Assembly (NCBI GenBank): GCA_000729835.1 | Contig: JFHB01000002.1 | Coordinates: 1 to 64,000 of the forward strand | DNA: 64,000 bases | Origin: Atkinsonella hypoxylon | Taxonomy: Eukaryota > Ascomycota > Sordariomycetes > Hypocreales > Clavicipitaceae | Reading direction: 5' to 3' | Shown: positions 1 through 10,024 of the stretch, in pieces | Layout of the letters: every line of letters starts with the position of its first letter | How positions within the stretch are numbered: the first letter of the stretch is position 1 | The notes under the pieces: generated by a model | What the model was told of the DNA's origin: nothing | The model's database searches: none | What the model saw: the letters and a program-made list of their open reading frames with translations, nothing else | Translations under genes and position numbers: made by a program

Positions 1-32
1 TTTTTTTTTTTTGCATCAGGCAGCCTGCTTAC

Positions 33-81
33 CCTCTTCGGGCGGTTTCGGTTTCGGTATGGGAACAGGGTTACTCGGCAT
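33..81 (-). CDS. Possible first exon of a leftward gene cut by the window edge
   Basis: Read leftward, an ATG at 81 opens 16 codons plus one base (MPSNPVPIPKPKPPEE). They are followed by a good donor, GTAAGC, whose first base is at 32. The downstream acceptor and remaining exons would lie left of base 1, so the product cannot be recognised. A short, Pro/Lys-rich first exon ending at a consensus donor is common in small fungal genes, but a 49-nt stretch is weak evidence and could be chance. The A-rich start of the putative intron (the T run at 1-12 on the + strand) is neutral. Low confidence. Confidence 0.25.
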
Positions 82-847
82 GTTTGCGTGCGGAATCAGA
101 TGACTTGATTATGTGTGTAGTTTAGAAATGAAACCCTTTGAGGAAAACAAAAGGGAGTTGCGATGCGGGAAAACTCAACCTGGGCTTCACCATCTTGATA
201 TATATCTTTCGCCGTCTGTTCTGTCACGACCAATGCTCCTCTTTCTCCTCTTTCTCCTCTTCTCCCCCTTTTTTTTTTCTCCCTCCCCTCCTCTTCCAAT
301 CTGGGCCAGAGCGGCAGCCCATCTCAGACATGGCTCGCCACGTAGCACCGTGGAATTGGCTGAATTCGGGACCCTCCATTTCCTTCCTGTAGGACAATGG
401 GATACTTACTTGCTCTCTCACTACAGGGGGGGGGGCCTGATGGGCCGCGCCCACGCAAGCCGAGCTGCGTGACAGCGAATGATGTTCGTGGCCTGGAGTC
501 CAAGTCCATGCGAAGCAGGGATGGCGAAACCTTGGTCGAAGGAGCAGTTCCTCGTTGTTAGGGTGCCATGGTAGGTGGTTTGCGCCATGCAGGCATGACA
601 TGATAATTCGTCGACCTTGCACCCGACGTATCGGCCAGACTTCGTGTCGTACACAAGAAGTAGAAATACATGAACAGATAGATAACTAGATAGGTGCTCC
701 AGATATTAGAAAGAACAAAGAACGAAATGACGGACCTCCGCTGCGCGAATGGCATTTCTGAACCCCCAGATATCGCCTGCATGTCGCTGCACAACGTAAC
801 GTCGTACGTACATTCGGCTCAACAAACAGTTTGCAAAGAATGAGCAG
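82..847. other. Intergenic, no supported gene
   Basis: About 770 bases with no supported gene. There are pyrimidine-rich stretches at 234-300 and a run of G at 426-434. The overlapping open frames here (up to 132 codons) are low-complexity or mutually exclusive and have no recognisable domain. If the exon at 33-81 is real, its promoter would be here, together with the 3' end of the coiled-coil gene. Confidence 0.5.
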
Positions 848-3022
848 TCATGTCAGAACGTGTGCACCTCGTCTTTGCTCGTCTTGCTCGTCTTGCTCGT
901 CTTGCTCGTCTTGCTCGTCTTGCTCGTCTTCCTCCAACAGCCCCAGCCCACTATCATATCGCCTCCTACGCTTCTTGCCCGACCTCTGACAACGCACTCC
1001 TCCATCAGCCCCTTCGCCCGCCATCCCATCTTCCCGATCGACGCGCTTCTTCACCCCCTCCGGCTCGGGCCTGCTCAGGAACTCCTGGCTCATCTGCAGA
1101 ACGCGCTGCAGCTCAGCCTTCATCGAGTCCATCGCTCGCTGCGCCTTGTCTCTTTCCGCATCCATCCGCGTCTGCAGCCCGCCGTTTTCTACCCGCAGCT
1201 TCCGGATTGTCTCGTGCGCAGCGAGCAGCGAATCGTTCACACGATCCATCTCCCCACGTAATTGCAAGACGCGGGCATCACGGAGCGCAAGGGCACTGCC
1301 ATGGCGCTTGTTGAGCGACACGACGTGTCGCGTGGTGCTGTCTTGCACGTCGCTGATCTCTCTTTGCAGATGAGCCGTTTGCCGCACCGCGTCAGCCAGC
1401 TTCTCTTCCAGCTCGGCGATGCTGGTATCCTTCTTGGAGAGCTGCTGACGGTCAAACTCCGCCTGCGCCGCGTGTGTGGCGTTGGCTTCGCGATGCTCTT
1501 GCTCCATCCGCTCTACTAGTTTCTCAAGCTCCGACATGTCGCGGATGTATCCGTCCACGGCGCCTTTGAGGCGCTCATTACCAACCTCGAGCTCTTGTAT
1601 CTCGAGCGTCTTCTCCTCGAGCAGCGTCTCGGCCTTGTTCATTTCAGCCCTGAGCTCGTCCATGACGGAGACACGTGCATCGAGCTGTTTTCGCAACGAC
1701 TGCTCGATCTCGTGGTATTCGTCGATGCACGCCTCGTCTTCCTTGACCTTCTTTGCTAGCTCCCGAAGCCTCACGAGCAATAGATCGAGGACTTCAGCCC
1801 CGTGAGAGGTCAGCGGCAGTGTGATCTCGCCAGGCGTGAGATATTCCAGTTCCAAGCGAGCGGCACGGAACCCAGACGCCAGGGCTGTCATCATCTCACT
1901 CGCGTCTGACCCTGGAAACCCGAGATTGGCAATTGATGTGCTCAAAAGATGAGCGGCCGCAGTTCGATCCGACATGCTTTGTAACAAGGCTGCAAGCTTG
2001 CTTTGCAGAATCTCCTCAGTGGGCGCATCCTGGCCCAGAGCAGAGAGCGGTTCTACCGAGGCGAGCTGTTCCTTCAGCTTGGATCCCAGGTTTTTGTACG
2101 AGTCCAGTGTAGTTGTGAGCTTGCAAACCTCGAGCTGTAGCGAAGAGAGCTCCTCTTCTAAATGCTGCCTCGCAGGATCAGGAAGGCAGGCCTGGACGCC
2201 TGTATGTGACCGTGGGGTCGGAAGACACATCCTCGAACATGGCGTCGCGGGAAGCATGGGACTAGTTGCTGGTGGCGTCGGGAAAGAAGATCGAGCGCGC
2301 GACGGCGTGCTTGCCGCAAACTGTGCCATGGACGCATCGCCAAATGGGTCATCTTCGGCCATCATGTCCGTGTACTCGTCCTCTGCGAAAGGATCCCGGG
2401 CGGCTAGAGTCCAGTTGTAGCTGCGGCTGACATCCTTGGGTGTCTCTGGTCTCCTGGCCAACTCCTCTTTCAGATGCTCAACCTGCTGTTCCAGGTCCCA
2501 GATTCGATCCGTGTCAATAACGACGGTAGCATTTTGCAGTTCGTAGATCTCCCTGTCTCTGGCCTCGATTTCTGACCTGAGATGCCTGATTTGCGTCTGG
2601 GCTTGCTGGGCCTTGGCCTTTTTCTCGTGCTCCAACTTATTCAGCAGGTCGCGCAGATTGTTGCGACGGACTCGCCTTTCAATGCGTCCGTCGATGGTTT
2701 GATGCAGGTGGGCAAGGGGCGGTAAGCTGTGCTCACAGGCTCCAAACACGGACTGGGGACCTGACGCCCCCCCTCTGCTGAAAGCGGCAGGCGTGGAGGC
2801 CCGGCGTTGCTGACGAGGCGTGTTGATTGAGTTGATTGAGGTGCGTCGTATCATTGGTGTCAGCCCGCTTGGCAATCCTGGCTCAGAGAATCGAACTGCC
2901 TTTCTTGCCCGTCGAGGCGTCTTGGGTGGTACAGTCAAGCATATCGTCTCCTCTTGCTTGATAATGCCAACATTGCTGCGGCGCGTGCGCCTGAGAGCAA
3001 TGGGAGCGTTGAGGTCCGTCAT
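848..3022 (-). CDS. Uncharacterised coiled-coil protein with C-terminal DEQ repeats
   Basis: Single-exon gene of about 724 residues; I do not recognise the family. The start is taken at the ATG at 3022 (MTDLNAPIALRRTRRSN). An in-frame ATG at 3085 would add 21 residues of ordinary composition. The N-terminal 100 residues are basic and Ser/Thr/Pro-rich, with TPRRARKAVRFSEPG and LTPMIRRTSIN blocks that look like short linear or phosphorylation motifs. Residues of roughly 110-190 and 270-680 are heptad-patterned, charged and Gln/Glu/Leu-rich, predicting long coiled coils. The tail is basic (SGKKRRRR, a likely nuclear signal) followed by about six DEQ triplets. The composition suggests a nuclear or cytoskeletal scaffold (inference). 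Reality of the gene is well supported by length and composition; function is unknown. Confidence 0.8.
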   Translation of the reverse strand: MTDLNAPIALRRTRRSNVGIIKQEETICLTVPPKTPRRARKAVRFSEPGLPSGLTPMIRRTSINSINTPRQQRRASTPAAFSRGGASGPQSVFGACEHSLPPLAHLHQTIDGRIERRVRRNNLRDLLNKLEHEKKAKAQQAQTQIRHLRSEIEARDREIYELQNATVVIDTDRIWDLEQQVEHLKEELARRPETPKDVSRSYNWTLAARDPFAEDEYTDMMAEDDPFGDASMAQFAASTPSRARSSFPTPPATSPMLPATPCSRMCLPTPRSHTGVQACLPDPARQHLEEELSSLQLEVCKLTTTLDSYKNLGSKLKEQLASVEPLSALGQDAPTEEILQSKLAALLQSMSDRTAAAHLLSTSIANLGFPGSDASEMMTALASGFRAARLELEYLTPGEITLPLTSHGAEVLDLLLVRLRELAKKVKEDEACIDEYHEIEQSLRKQLDARVSVMDELRAEMNKAETLLEEKTLEIQELEVGNERLKGAVDGYIRDMSELEKLVERMEQEHREANATHAAQAEFDRQQLSKKDTSIAELEEKLADAVRQTAHLQREISDVQDSTTRHVVSLNKRHGSALALRDARVLQLRGEMDRVNDSLLAAHETIRKLRVENGGLQTRMDAERDKAQRAMDSMKAELQRVLQMSQEFLSRPEPEGVKKRVDREDGMAGEGADGGVRCQRSGKKRRRRYDSGLGLLEEDEQDEQDEQDEQDEQDEQRRGAHVLT
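881..930 (+). repeat. 9-bp tandem repeat coding DEQ
   Basis: Perfect head-to-tail copies of GTCTTGCTC, five and a half units, at the 3' end of the coiled-coil gene. On the coding (-) strand they encode Asp-Glu-Gln triplets. Because the unit is a multiple of three, copy-number change keeps the frame. Confidence 0.95.
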
Positions 3023-3709
3023 CGTGGAAGTCGACTGTTGACGAGCCTCAATCGCCGGGTTGTGGACAAGGACGAAACGATACAAAGTATGTCGACAGCC
3101 CAGCCCAAGATGATATGAGAAAGGTGATAAGGTGGCGCAGTATCGAGAGAAGAGCTCTTATGAGTAGAGCATTACATATGTAGTACGCACCTCTGTCAAA
3201 TGGCCATTTTCACAAACCGTGTTGTGCTTACCCCGAAACTGCGGCACACTCAACGTCTTGTTTACTTATTTCTACTACGGGATTAGCGCCCGCCCGTTGC
3301 CGGTTGCCGGCCCCATAGCCCCGGCACGCGGCAGCCAACCGTTTGGTCCACGGCGGGGTAAAGTCAGACCCTGGATCTTGCTTCGTGCTCGTGTGGTGGT
3401 CAAAAGTGGACGTGCAAGACGTGCAAATTCACGGTTCGCGACAGACCCCGGCCCGCGTTGTGCGTGTTTTTGTTTGACACCGCGTAATGGGTCTCTCGCA
3501 TTGAAAGCTGATCAGTGTTAAGGAGGACCTATGAAAGGTCCCCGAGTCGTGCTGCTTTAAGCGTGACATGCCGTTGCCCGTGCTACTGATTCCACCATAC
3601 TTATGAATCAGCTTGACTGAAAGTCATCCTGCGACGATTCATTGTTTTCACGAGCTCCTGTCTTGGTGTTCTTGATACAAAATACACTACCCATTCTCTT
3701 GTTTACCCC
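3023..3709. other. Intergenic, no gene seen
   Basis: This separates the start of the coiled-coil gene from the stop of the membrane-protein gene; both read leftward. I see no coding signal. The first half (3023-3250) is the likely promoter of the coiled-coil gene and the segment close to 3709 holds the 3' UTR of the next gene. Confidence 0.5.
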
Positions 3710-5170
3710 CTAGGCTTGAAACGTGACATTTGTTCCCACATCTGGCTGCCATTGTGAACCAGTCTTCTTGTAGACAAAGACATCTTTCCCCGATGACACA
3801 AACGCCATGCCCTCAGACGTGGCGGATATCGCTCTGATGGGCATCTTAGCAGTGAATCCTGTGCCTCTACCTCTCGTAATGCCTGCCCCGACAGAATTCT
3901 CACGAACAGTCCAGCTGCCATCCAGAGACAATAAAAGGAAATCATAATTGCTCGTTTCTTTGTCTTGTCCGTCATTTAAGCTGATCCAGGCAAGTTGTTT
4001 GGGAGGCGGTACCATAGTCAAATTCTTGCCTGCTCCATCTAATAGTCTACGATTAGCACCAAGAGGTCTCAACAAAAAAAAAAACCAATGTCACTTACCG
4101 CGAAAGCGTTCATTCGCCTCTTTGCACTTAATCTGTACATCGGGCGGCGGCCAATAGTCGACCGCGCATTCCCAAGCATGCAACTCGTTCCCTTCGACAA
4201 CTGCAATCATGAGATACTCATTGTCGTGCCCTGATTCATTATTCGCTGGAATAAACCAGTCCCCTGCCAGCGAATAGCAGGGCACATTCGACTGACCTGG
4301 CACAGAATCCCCTGACACAGAAGTGACATCAGCGAGATACCATGAGCCTGGCTCCGTTGGGCTACTCGTCATAGCCAATTGCAATTGCTCGCCAGCGTTG
4401 TCGTATGCGACAACGAGTATGTCTGATGCTTTCAAGCCGTTGTGCAAGGCGGTAGATAAGCTGGAGTATGCCGATGTGCGAATGGCGCCGTGCTCGTTAC
4501 TCACTTCGCCAGATTTCCACTTCCCGGCCGTCTGCTCGTAGACGTACGAAATGATGTTGCTTCTGCTGAGGTAGAAGAGATGAAGCGTTCCCGATGCGTC
4601 AGCTTGCAGGGCAAGCGGGGTGCCAGGTTTAGGTTCTGTTGGGAATGAGCTGAGCCTGTCCTTTATACGGTAATGAGTAGATTGTCCATTTGACCACTCA
4701 GTCACAAGAAGATCGTTCGTGTCTTCCTGCCTAATTAACAATCGTCGGCTTAGAGTCGGATCGCTTGCTTTCACGTACGCCGACGCCAGCTGAGACTTGT
4801 CCAGCATCGTGAACGGAGTGGCCGTACTCTGAGTCTCGCTCGTAGTGAGTGTCGATTGGGGTTGCTTCGAGTTGCTTTCAGAAGGGTCCATAGTTGCTGG
4901 TGATCCTGCACCAGACGGTTGGGTTGTGTCAAGATGAGCATCGGCAGACCTTTTCAGTACCACGCCCATGGTGACCAGTCCTGCAATTACGAGTACGGCT
5001 AGCAATCCAAGAATGGTCCATAAGGCCCATTTTTGACGATACCAAGGTACGGGCTGGTGATCATTGGCTATGTGGTAGTGGTTGTGTATGGGTTCTGGTC
5101 CGTCGTGCTGACTCTTTTGATACTCGGGAGGAAGAGCGAACGTCTCGAGCGGGACATCGCGCTCCGCCAT
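3710..5170 (-). CDS. Type II membrane protein, lectin/propeller-like ectodomain
   Basis: Exons 5170-4099 and 4038-3710 (complement), 466 residues. The intron 4098-4039 (60 nt) has donor GTAAGT and a TGCTAAT branch-like site, and the phases match (1 base + 2 bases make an Asp codon). The start at 5170 has a strong context (AACATGG); an in-frame ATG at 5221 adds 17 residues. The cytosolic tail is about 48 residues and has an NHYH segment. One membrane helix lies at about 49-72 (WTILGLLAVLVIAGLV), followed by a Ser/Thr/Gln-rich stalk to about 120. The rest is an all-beta region with repeated motifs of the type LHLFYLS.., ILVVAYDN.., EYLMIAVVEGNELHAWE.. and YDFLLLSLDG... This pattern resembles the six-bladed fucose-specific-lectin propellers often found behind a membrane anchor in fungi. 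The family assignment is inference; there is no catalytic signature. Confidence 0.8.
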
Positions 5171-6259
5171 GTTGATCTGATTTGACTGGTGAGATAGCCA
5201 TGCAATATCTCTCAAAGCCATATTTAAAGAATATATGGCAAAACATAGTTAAGGGCTTAACCTGAGGAGGCGAGCAAGATACTGCCGCTGTCTTATAGTA
5301 TGTTTGTCGGGCAGCAAACAAAGGGATGAGTGAAGGAGAAACCTGCGATGAGTTTGCGTTTCACAGACAACAGGTGACAGGAATACTTTCGTGCGGTGAA
5401 CGTATTCAAGGAACAAATTGTTGCTGTTCACGCCTTTTGTTGTCTTTCTAGTATCCATACTGTGCTTGCCACTCGGCGGCTCTTTGGATATGAAGTCAAT
5501 CACCTTGGCGTCTGGGCACATCATTACTTGAGAAAACTCTCCACAGTGGATTGAGAGACCTAAAAGGACTGATTGAAAATCTGGTATCACGTCCATTTCG
5601 CAATGACTGAATCTGCTGCATTGATCGCAGAACCGCAAGTGGGTCAGTCGATGCCGGTTCGCACGGCTCATGGTGGACTTCAAACACGCAGCAGTGAATC
5701 TACTCAGGTATCAGAGACGGTCTTCATAAGTTTGATTAGCCTAACTCACCTAGAAGTCGCGGCATCTTTCAACAATTCGACCTTTCTCCATCGCAGACGG
5801 TCAATAAAGAATCAAGTCCCCCGTCATGCTGCTAGTATAGAGTGAATCTTGACCGAAACCGCTCATCTTTCTTCTTCAGGAACCAGTTCCTAACTAATTG
5901 CCAATATTTTACATAAGTGCAAGAGACGTTCTGGTCCTGATCAATCGTCACGGTCGGCTTTATAGGGGTTCCTTTAGCCTACTCCATATGGGCACCGATT
6001 TCGAGCAGAGCTGAACTGATCAGAAAATTGCAATTCTGAGCCATGTCGTCCTCGTAAAGAGTTCAGCCAATCGGGCGCTTGTAGGCCAAGTAGGAGCATT
6101 ATAAATTGAGACCATCTTTAATGATTTGAAAATCGAGGGAGTGCAGACAGGGACCACCTAATGCATGCGCATGCTGATTGAAGAAAATCTCACACGACAG
6201 AAATTCGCGGCGCGTGAAGTGGTCTCGTCAGAATTTGCTCTAACTACTAGGTATCTCTT

Positions 6260-6267
6260 TGACGTCA
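6260..6267. promoter_or_regulatory. CRE-like palindrome TGACGTCA
   Basis: Perfect 8-bp site TGACGTCA, the consensus of the ATF/CREB class of fungal bZIP factors (for example Atf1 or AtfA). It lies 570 bases upstream of the regulator's ATG, in the shared divergent promoter region. One 8-mer is expected about once per 65 kb by chance, so function is only suggested. Confidence 0.35.
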
Positions 6268-6604
6268 AATGGTAGCTGCCCCACACCCCCCTGGCTTAGA
6301 AGGGCGACCTTGTGCGACCTTGCACCGTCTCTTGGTTGTAGGAGTTGTAGGATGTGCGGGGTAGCTCTTTGTAGCTTGGACCGTTGAGTTTAACCGACCG
6401 TTTAGTGTGGGTGGCGTGGCCACGTCGCAATTTTTTCAACAGTCACAAATCAAAGAGGAGAAGAAGGTACAAGGTACCTTAACACGCCTCACCCAGCCAC
6501 AACATTGTCTCACAAATGCCTGTTTCTGGGGGAAGAGTGGGGAGCAAAGCCACGCTTGACTAGCCCAACTCGGCGAAGGCGTGGCTGTGTCAGGTGCGTA
6601 GATG

Positions 6605-6638
6605 GATGAGTGAGTGCTTAACGAAGCACTCACTCATC
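6605..6638. repeat. Perfect 15-bp inverted repeat (hairpin) in 5' leader
   Basis: Left arm GATGAGTGAGTGCTT (6605-6619), loop AACG (6620-6623) and right arm AAGCACTCACTCATC (6624-6638), with no mismatch. It is 198 bases upstream of the regulator's start codon. As DNA it could bind a dimer; as RNA it would form a stable stem that scanning ribosomes must melt, if it is transcribed. Confidence 0.9.
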
Positions 6639-6836
6639 TTCCTCGTGCTTAGACATCCAGTTTTCAGTCAGTTTTACAGACCCAGCCATCAGTTATCACC
6701 AAGTTCACTGGTTATCCACGGCCGCCACCAGCAGTTGCATCCATCATTCTGTCTTATTGCTGGAGCCACAACAACCGCTCGCTTTCACCTCAATCGAAAC
6801 AAGCGCCGAAGAACTCAATCGCCAGGAAATGCCGTC

Positions 6837-9153
6837 ATGTCCCCCGCGCCGACGACCGACAATTCGACGCCCGCCTCGGCACGAAAAGTCAAGTTCGTGG
6901 CTTCTGATCCCGCCCGAGGAGGGTTGCCCGTGAAGAGGAAACAGGTTCAGCAGGCCTGTGCGGTCTGTCGTCGCAAAAAGGTTCGATTCGATCGTGATTG
7001 GTTTACTTCGGGCTTGTCCAGCTTGGCTCTAATTGCTGCTGTTTCAGTTTCAGTCTTGCTAATCATAATCACTCTTGTTGGGTGCACCACGTAGCGAAGA
7101 TGCATTCACGCACGAGATGCTCACGAGGAGCCTCCTGTCGAAGACCAACGAGGGCGTGATTCGTCCCCTCCGCAGGCATCGTGAGTCCTGCTCATCCTTG
7201 CTCTTACTCCTCGACATCACGCTGAAGACTGGCTCTGATGCCCTTCAAGTTCTCCTGATGCCTTGTCATCTGTTGCAACGCCCAGGTTGAGACCCACGGC
7301 CATGATGCACGAGGGTGGCATGTCACCTCACAATCACATCTCGCAGTCGCCATATGGCCAAGCCCAAGACCAACCCCAGCAGCGCCCTCACGCGACGCCA
7401 AGCAACTCTTCCCAAAGTGATAGCCTCAAGCAACAGTCATCTCGTTTCGTAGGCGATTTGAATCCCGAAGGCATGTTCCTTGAAGCAACCGCCTTAGTCG
7501 CGCCAGGATCTTCATCTCAGAAAGGCGACGTGGGCATCTGGTTGTCCTCAGGCGCATTTGGCGGCTCTGGTCAGTCATCACAATTCATCACCTCACAACC
7601 ACCGCCAGTTATGGATCGATTCCTGCTTCCTTTTGTACGAGAACACTGTATACCATGTCTCCCACCACCTGAGGACTTTGCCCATCTTAAAGACATCTAT
7701 ATACAAAAAGTGCATCCAATCTTTCCCGTCATACCCATCGCCGACTTGGACAATAACCTTGATCACCCATGTAACGTCGTTCTTCGCCAGCTTGTTTGTC
7801 TATCAGCCGCAGCTGATCCGAAAGTCACCCAACATTTTCGCCTACAGAATTCTGGCCCAGGCCTGCTAAGTGCCCAGGATTTCTCTCAGTCATTGTCATC
7901 CTCCGTAAGGGCCATCCTGGAAACTAGTCTCATCACTGATCGAGTTCTTCACATTCAAGCCCTGATCATGCTCTCTCTGTTCACACAACCGACTTGCGCC
8001 GAAGAAGCCGACTTACCCGCCCAGTTGGGCGGCCGTGCAATTCACCACATCCAAACTCTTGGCTTGCACCTGCTGCGATATGACGCCCCGAATTGTAACG
8101 ATTTGGAAAATCTGTTTTGCTGTGTTTGGGCGCTGGACCGTATCAATGCCGCTGAATATGGTCGGCCCTGTTTAATTCATGAACGAGATATCGGTGCCGA
8201 TTTGGAGGCGTGCATTAGAAAACGGCCTCCCTGCTTCCGGTTATTTCTGTCAGTCGTACAGTGGCTAGACCGGGTTATCGAATTATATCGACCAGGCCCT
8301 AGTGCAGAGGCCTCAGGCTTGGAGAAGATTGCGTACATCGACTTGCCCGTGTTGGAAGCCATGATTGTTAGAGCCGACGCGCTTAAGGTCCCTTCATCCT
8401 TAATAGGTAGGTTTTTTCTTCGTACCATGAATCCTCCATGTTTCAGGACACTTATTTTCAACAGCAACAATTGAGACTTTTTACCATGCTGTTATTATTC
8501 TCTCCTGCAGACTTCCTCGCCCAGGCACAGCTCCTGCAGCATCCAGACTACCGCCGCCGTCAGCGAACGCTAGGAGATCTCTTGCCGCCGAACGAATCAC
8601 TTGCGCGGTGCCCAGAGATTATCTCAGCCCCTTCTCATTTATACCCTACGCCGTGTCTCTCGCCCTGAGTGTAGAATACAGGAAGATGCGACACAGCAGA
8701 CTCCCCATGTTCCGTGCTAGAGCCATGAGCTCGTTCAAGCGGAATTGTGAAATGCTGCGAAAATACAGCCATCATTTCTGGAGCGCCAACGTGGTAGCCG
8801 GCTTGGGAGAACGCGTTTTAAAAGAAATGGAGCGGGCGGCTGCAGCCCTGACAACGGGGGAAGTCAGTCCTTTGCCTCCAGACTCAAGGTCCAGATCGAC
8901 CTCGACGGGACTTCAGACTTCGACTGTACGACAGCACGAGATGCTGGCTGGTCACCCATCGGGCATCACTTCTGCTATAGGTCTGGACAATGCGGTGGAC
9001 TTGTGTCTGATAGATGCCATTTCTAGCCAAGATGTCTTTGGTCACATTGACCCGAGCTTCAACTTGGATGCTGTGGAAGATGCACTCGAAGCAAATCTGG
9101 ATATCGGATTGCCTCCTAACTGGGGCGATTGGGGGCAATTTTTCAATAATTAG
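6837..9153 (+). CDS. Fungal-specific transcription factor with half zinc cluster
   Basis: Exons 6837-6980, 7095-7180, 7286-8406 and about 8525-9153; 659 residues if the last acceptor is the AG at 8523-8524. That acceptor, 8530 and 8539 all keep phase, whereas the polypyrimidine-backed AG at 8509-8510 does not (it leads to a stop at 8668). Residues 30-52 are basic with C-x2-C-x6-C (CAVCRRKKRRC); the second cysteine triad of a canonical Zn2Cys6 cluster is absent. The middle region (about 180-420) has the fungal_trans (PF04082) pattern: HPIFPVIP, an ALIMLSLF segment, GRAIHHIQTLGLH, a CVWALDRINAAEYGRP box and an HERDIG box. The C-terminal part (SLSVEYRKMRHSR, FWSARVV-like FWSANVVAGLGERV) is typical of regulators related to the CTF1-beta/FarB group of fatty-acid and cutinase regulators (tentative). 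Donor 1 is GTTCGA, which is unusual. Confidence 0.85.
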
Positions 9154-10024
9154 GAATCAGTCAACGACGAGCTTGGAAAGAGCTGGAATAGGGATATTTC
9201 TACCGGGACATATGTGGCGCTTACGGATTGGTGAGGTCCTCTGCTTTAGCTTGTGTATGATATCAAAAGGTGCAATTTAAAGTATAGATTTTATGGTATA
9301 GATGACGTGGAGAATGAATATTCGTAGTCGTAGAGAAAACGAGACTGTCTATTCACTCCACCACACGACCATTGAAGTCTTGTTCTTGATGTCTTGAGAC
9401 GAAGAGCGTAAGCCGTAAGCTAGGATCGATTTGATCACTACATGCACCATATTTCGGAGATGGCTCGGTTTTTTCTCAGCAGAGAAGCCTTTTCTACCAG
9501 CAAGACATTAATAGATGCTCATCCACGTTCTGTTGGAGGACAGTGTTCTTGGAACAGCGGTATTTTCAGACGGGTGGGTGAGAGGTCATTCCAGCATCAC
9601 TATCGAGTCATCAGCCTACCGACGAATAGCCCCTTTCAGAGAAAACCTCGTGCCAAGAATCACCCAAAGACCAACTACCATGTTCACATCACGCAGAAAC
9701 GGCTTCAACAGTATGTCATCCCCTTCCACCCCTGTGCAGGAAGACGGAAGACAAACATGATGGGAATGAAAATGTCAAGCTCAAGAGCGTAGAATAGGAA
9801 TGTTGACACAGCGGATGTCGTGAGTCTTCTGCTTGGCCTTTTTCAGCGATGGGATTTGTTTTCCATTGACTTGACATCTTATCGGGAGATTAATTTGCTA
9901 CACCTGGTTGGGCTCTACTTTTCAATCAACAGTTTAGCACAGAGCGTCTTTTGCATGAACGAGAGATTTGTTTAATGAACCTTTTTTTACAAGAAATAAC
10001 ATAGAAACAGTGTCTGGCAGTCCC
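9154..10024. other. Intergenic between convergent genes, no gene seen
   Basis: 870 bases between the stops of the regulator (+) and the oxidoreductase (-). It should hold both 3' UTRs. An open frame at 9442-9792 (116 codons) has no domain and ordinary non-coding composition. Confidence 0.5.

Larger units (their letters stand above)
5171..6836. other. Divergent intergenic/promoter region
   Basis: 1.67 kb between the divergent membrane-protein gene and the half-zinc-cluster regulator; no coding signal I can support. It contains a perfect CRE palindrome (6260-6267) and a perfect 15-bp-stem inverted repeat (6605-6638) close to the regulator's start. The stretch from 6640 to 6836 is the likely 5' leader of the regulator. 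A frame open from 6594 runs in phase into the chosen start, so a longer N-terminus from a non-ATG start cannot be excluded but is unlikely. Confidence 0.55.
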
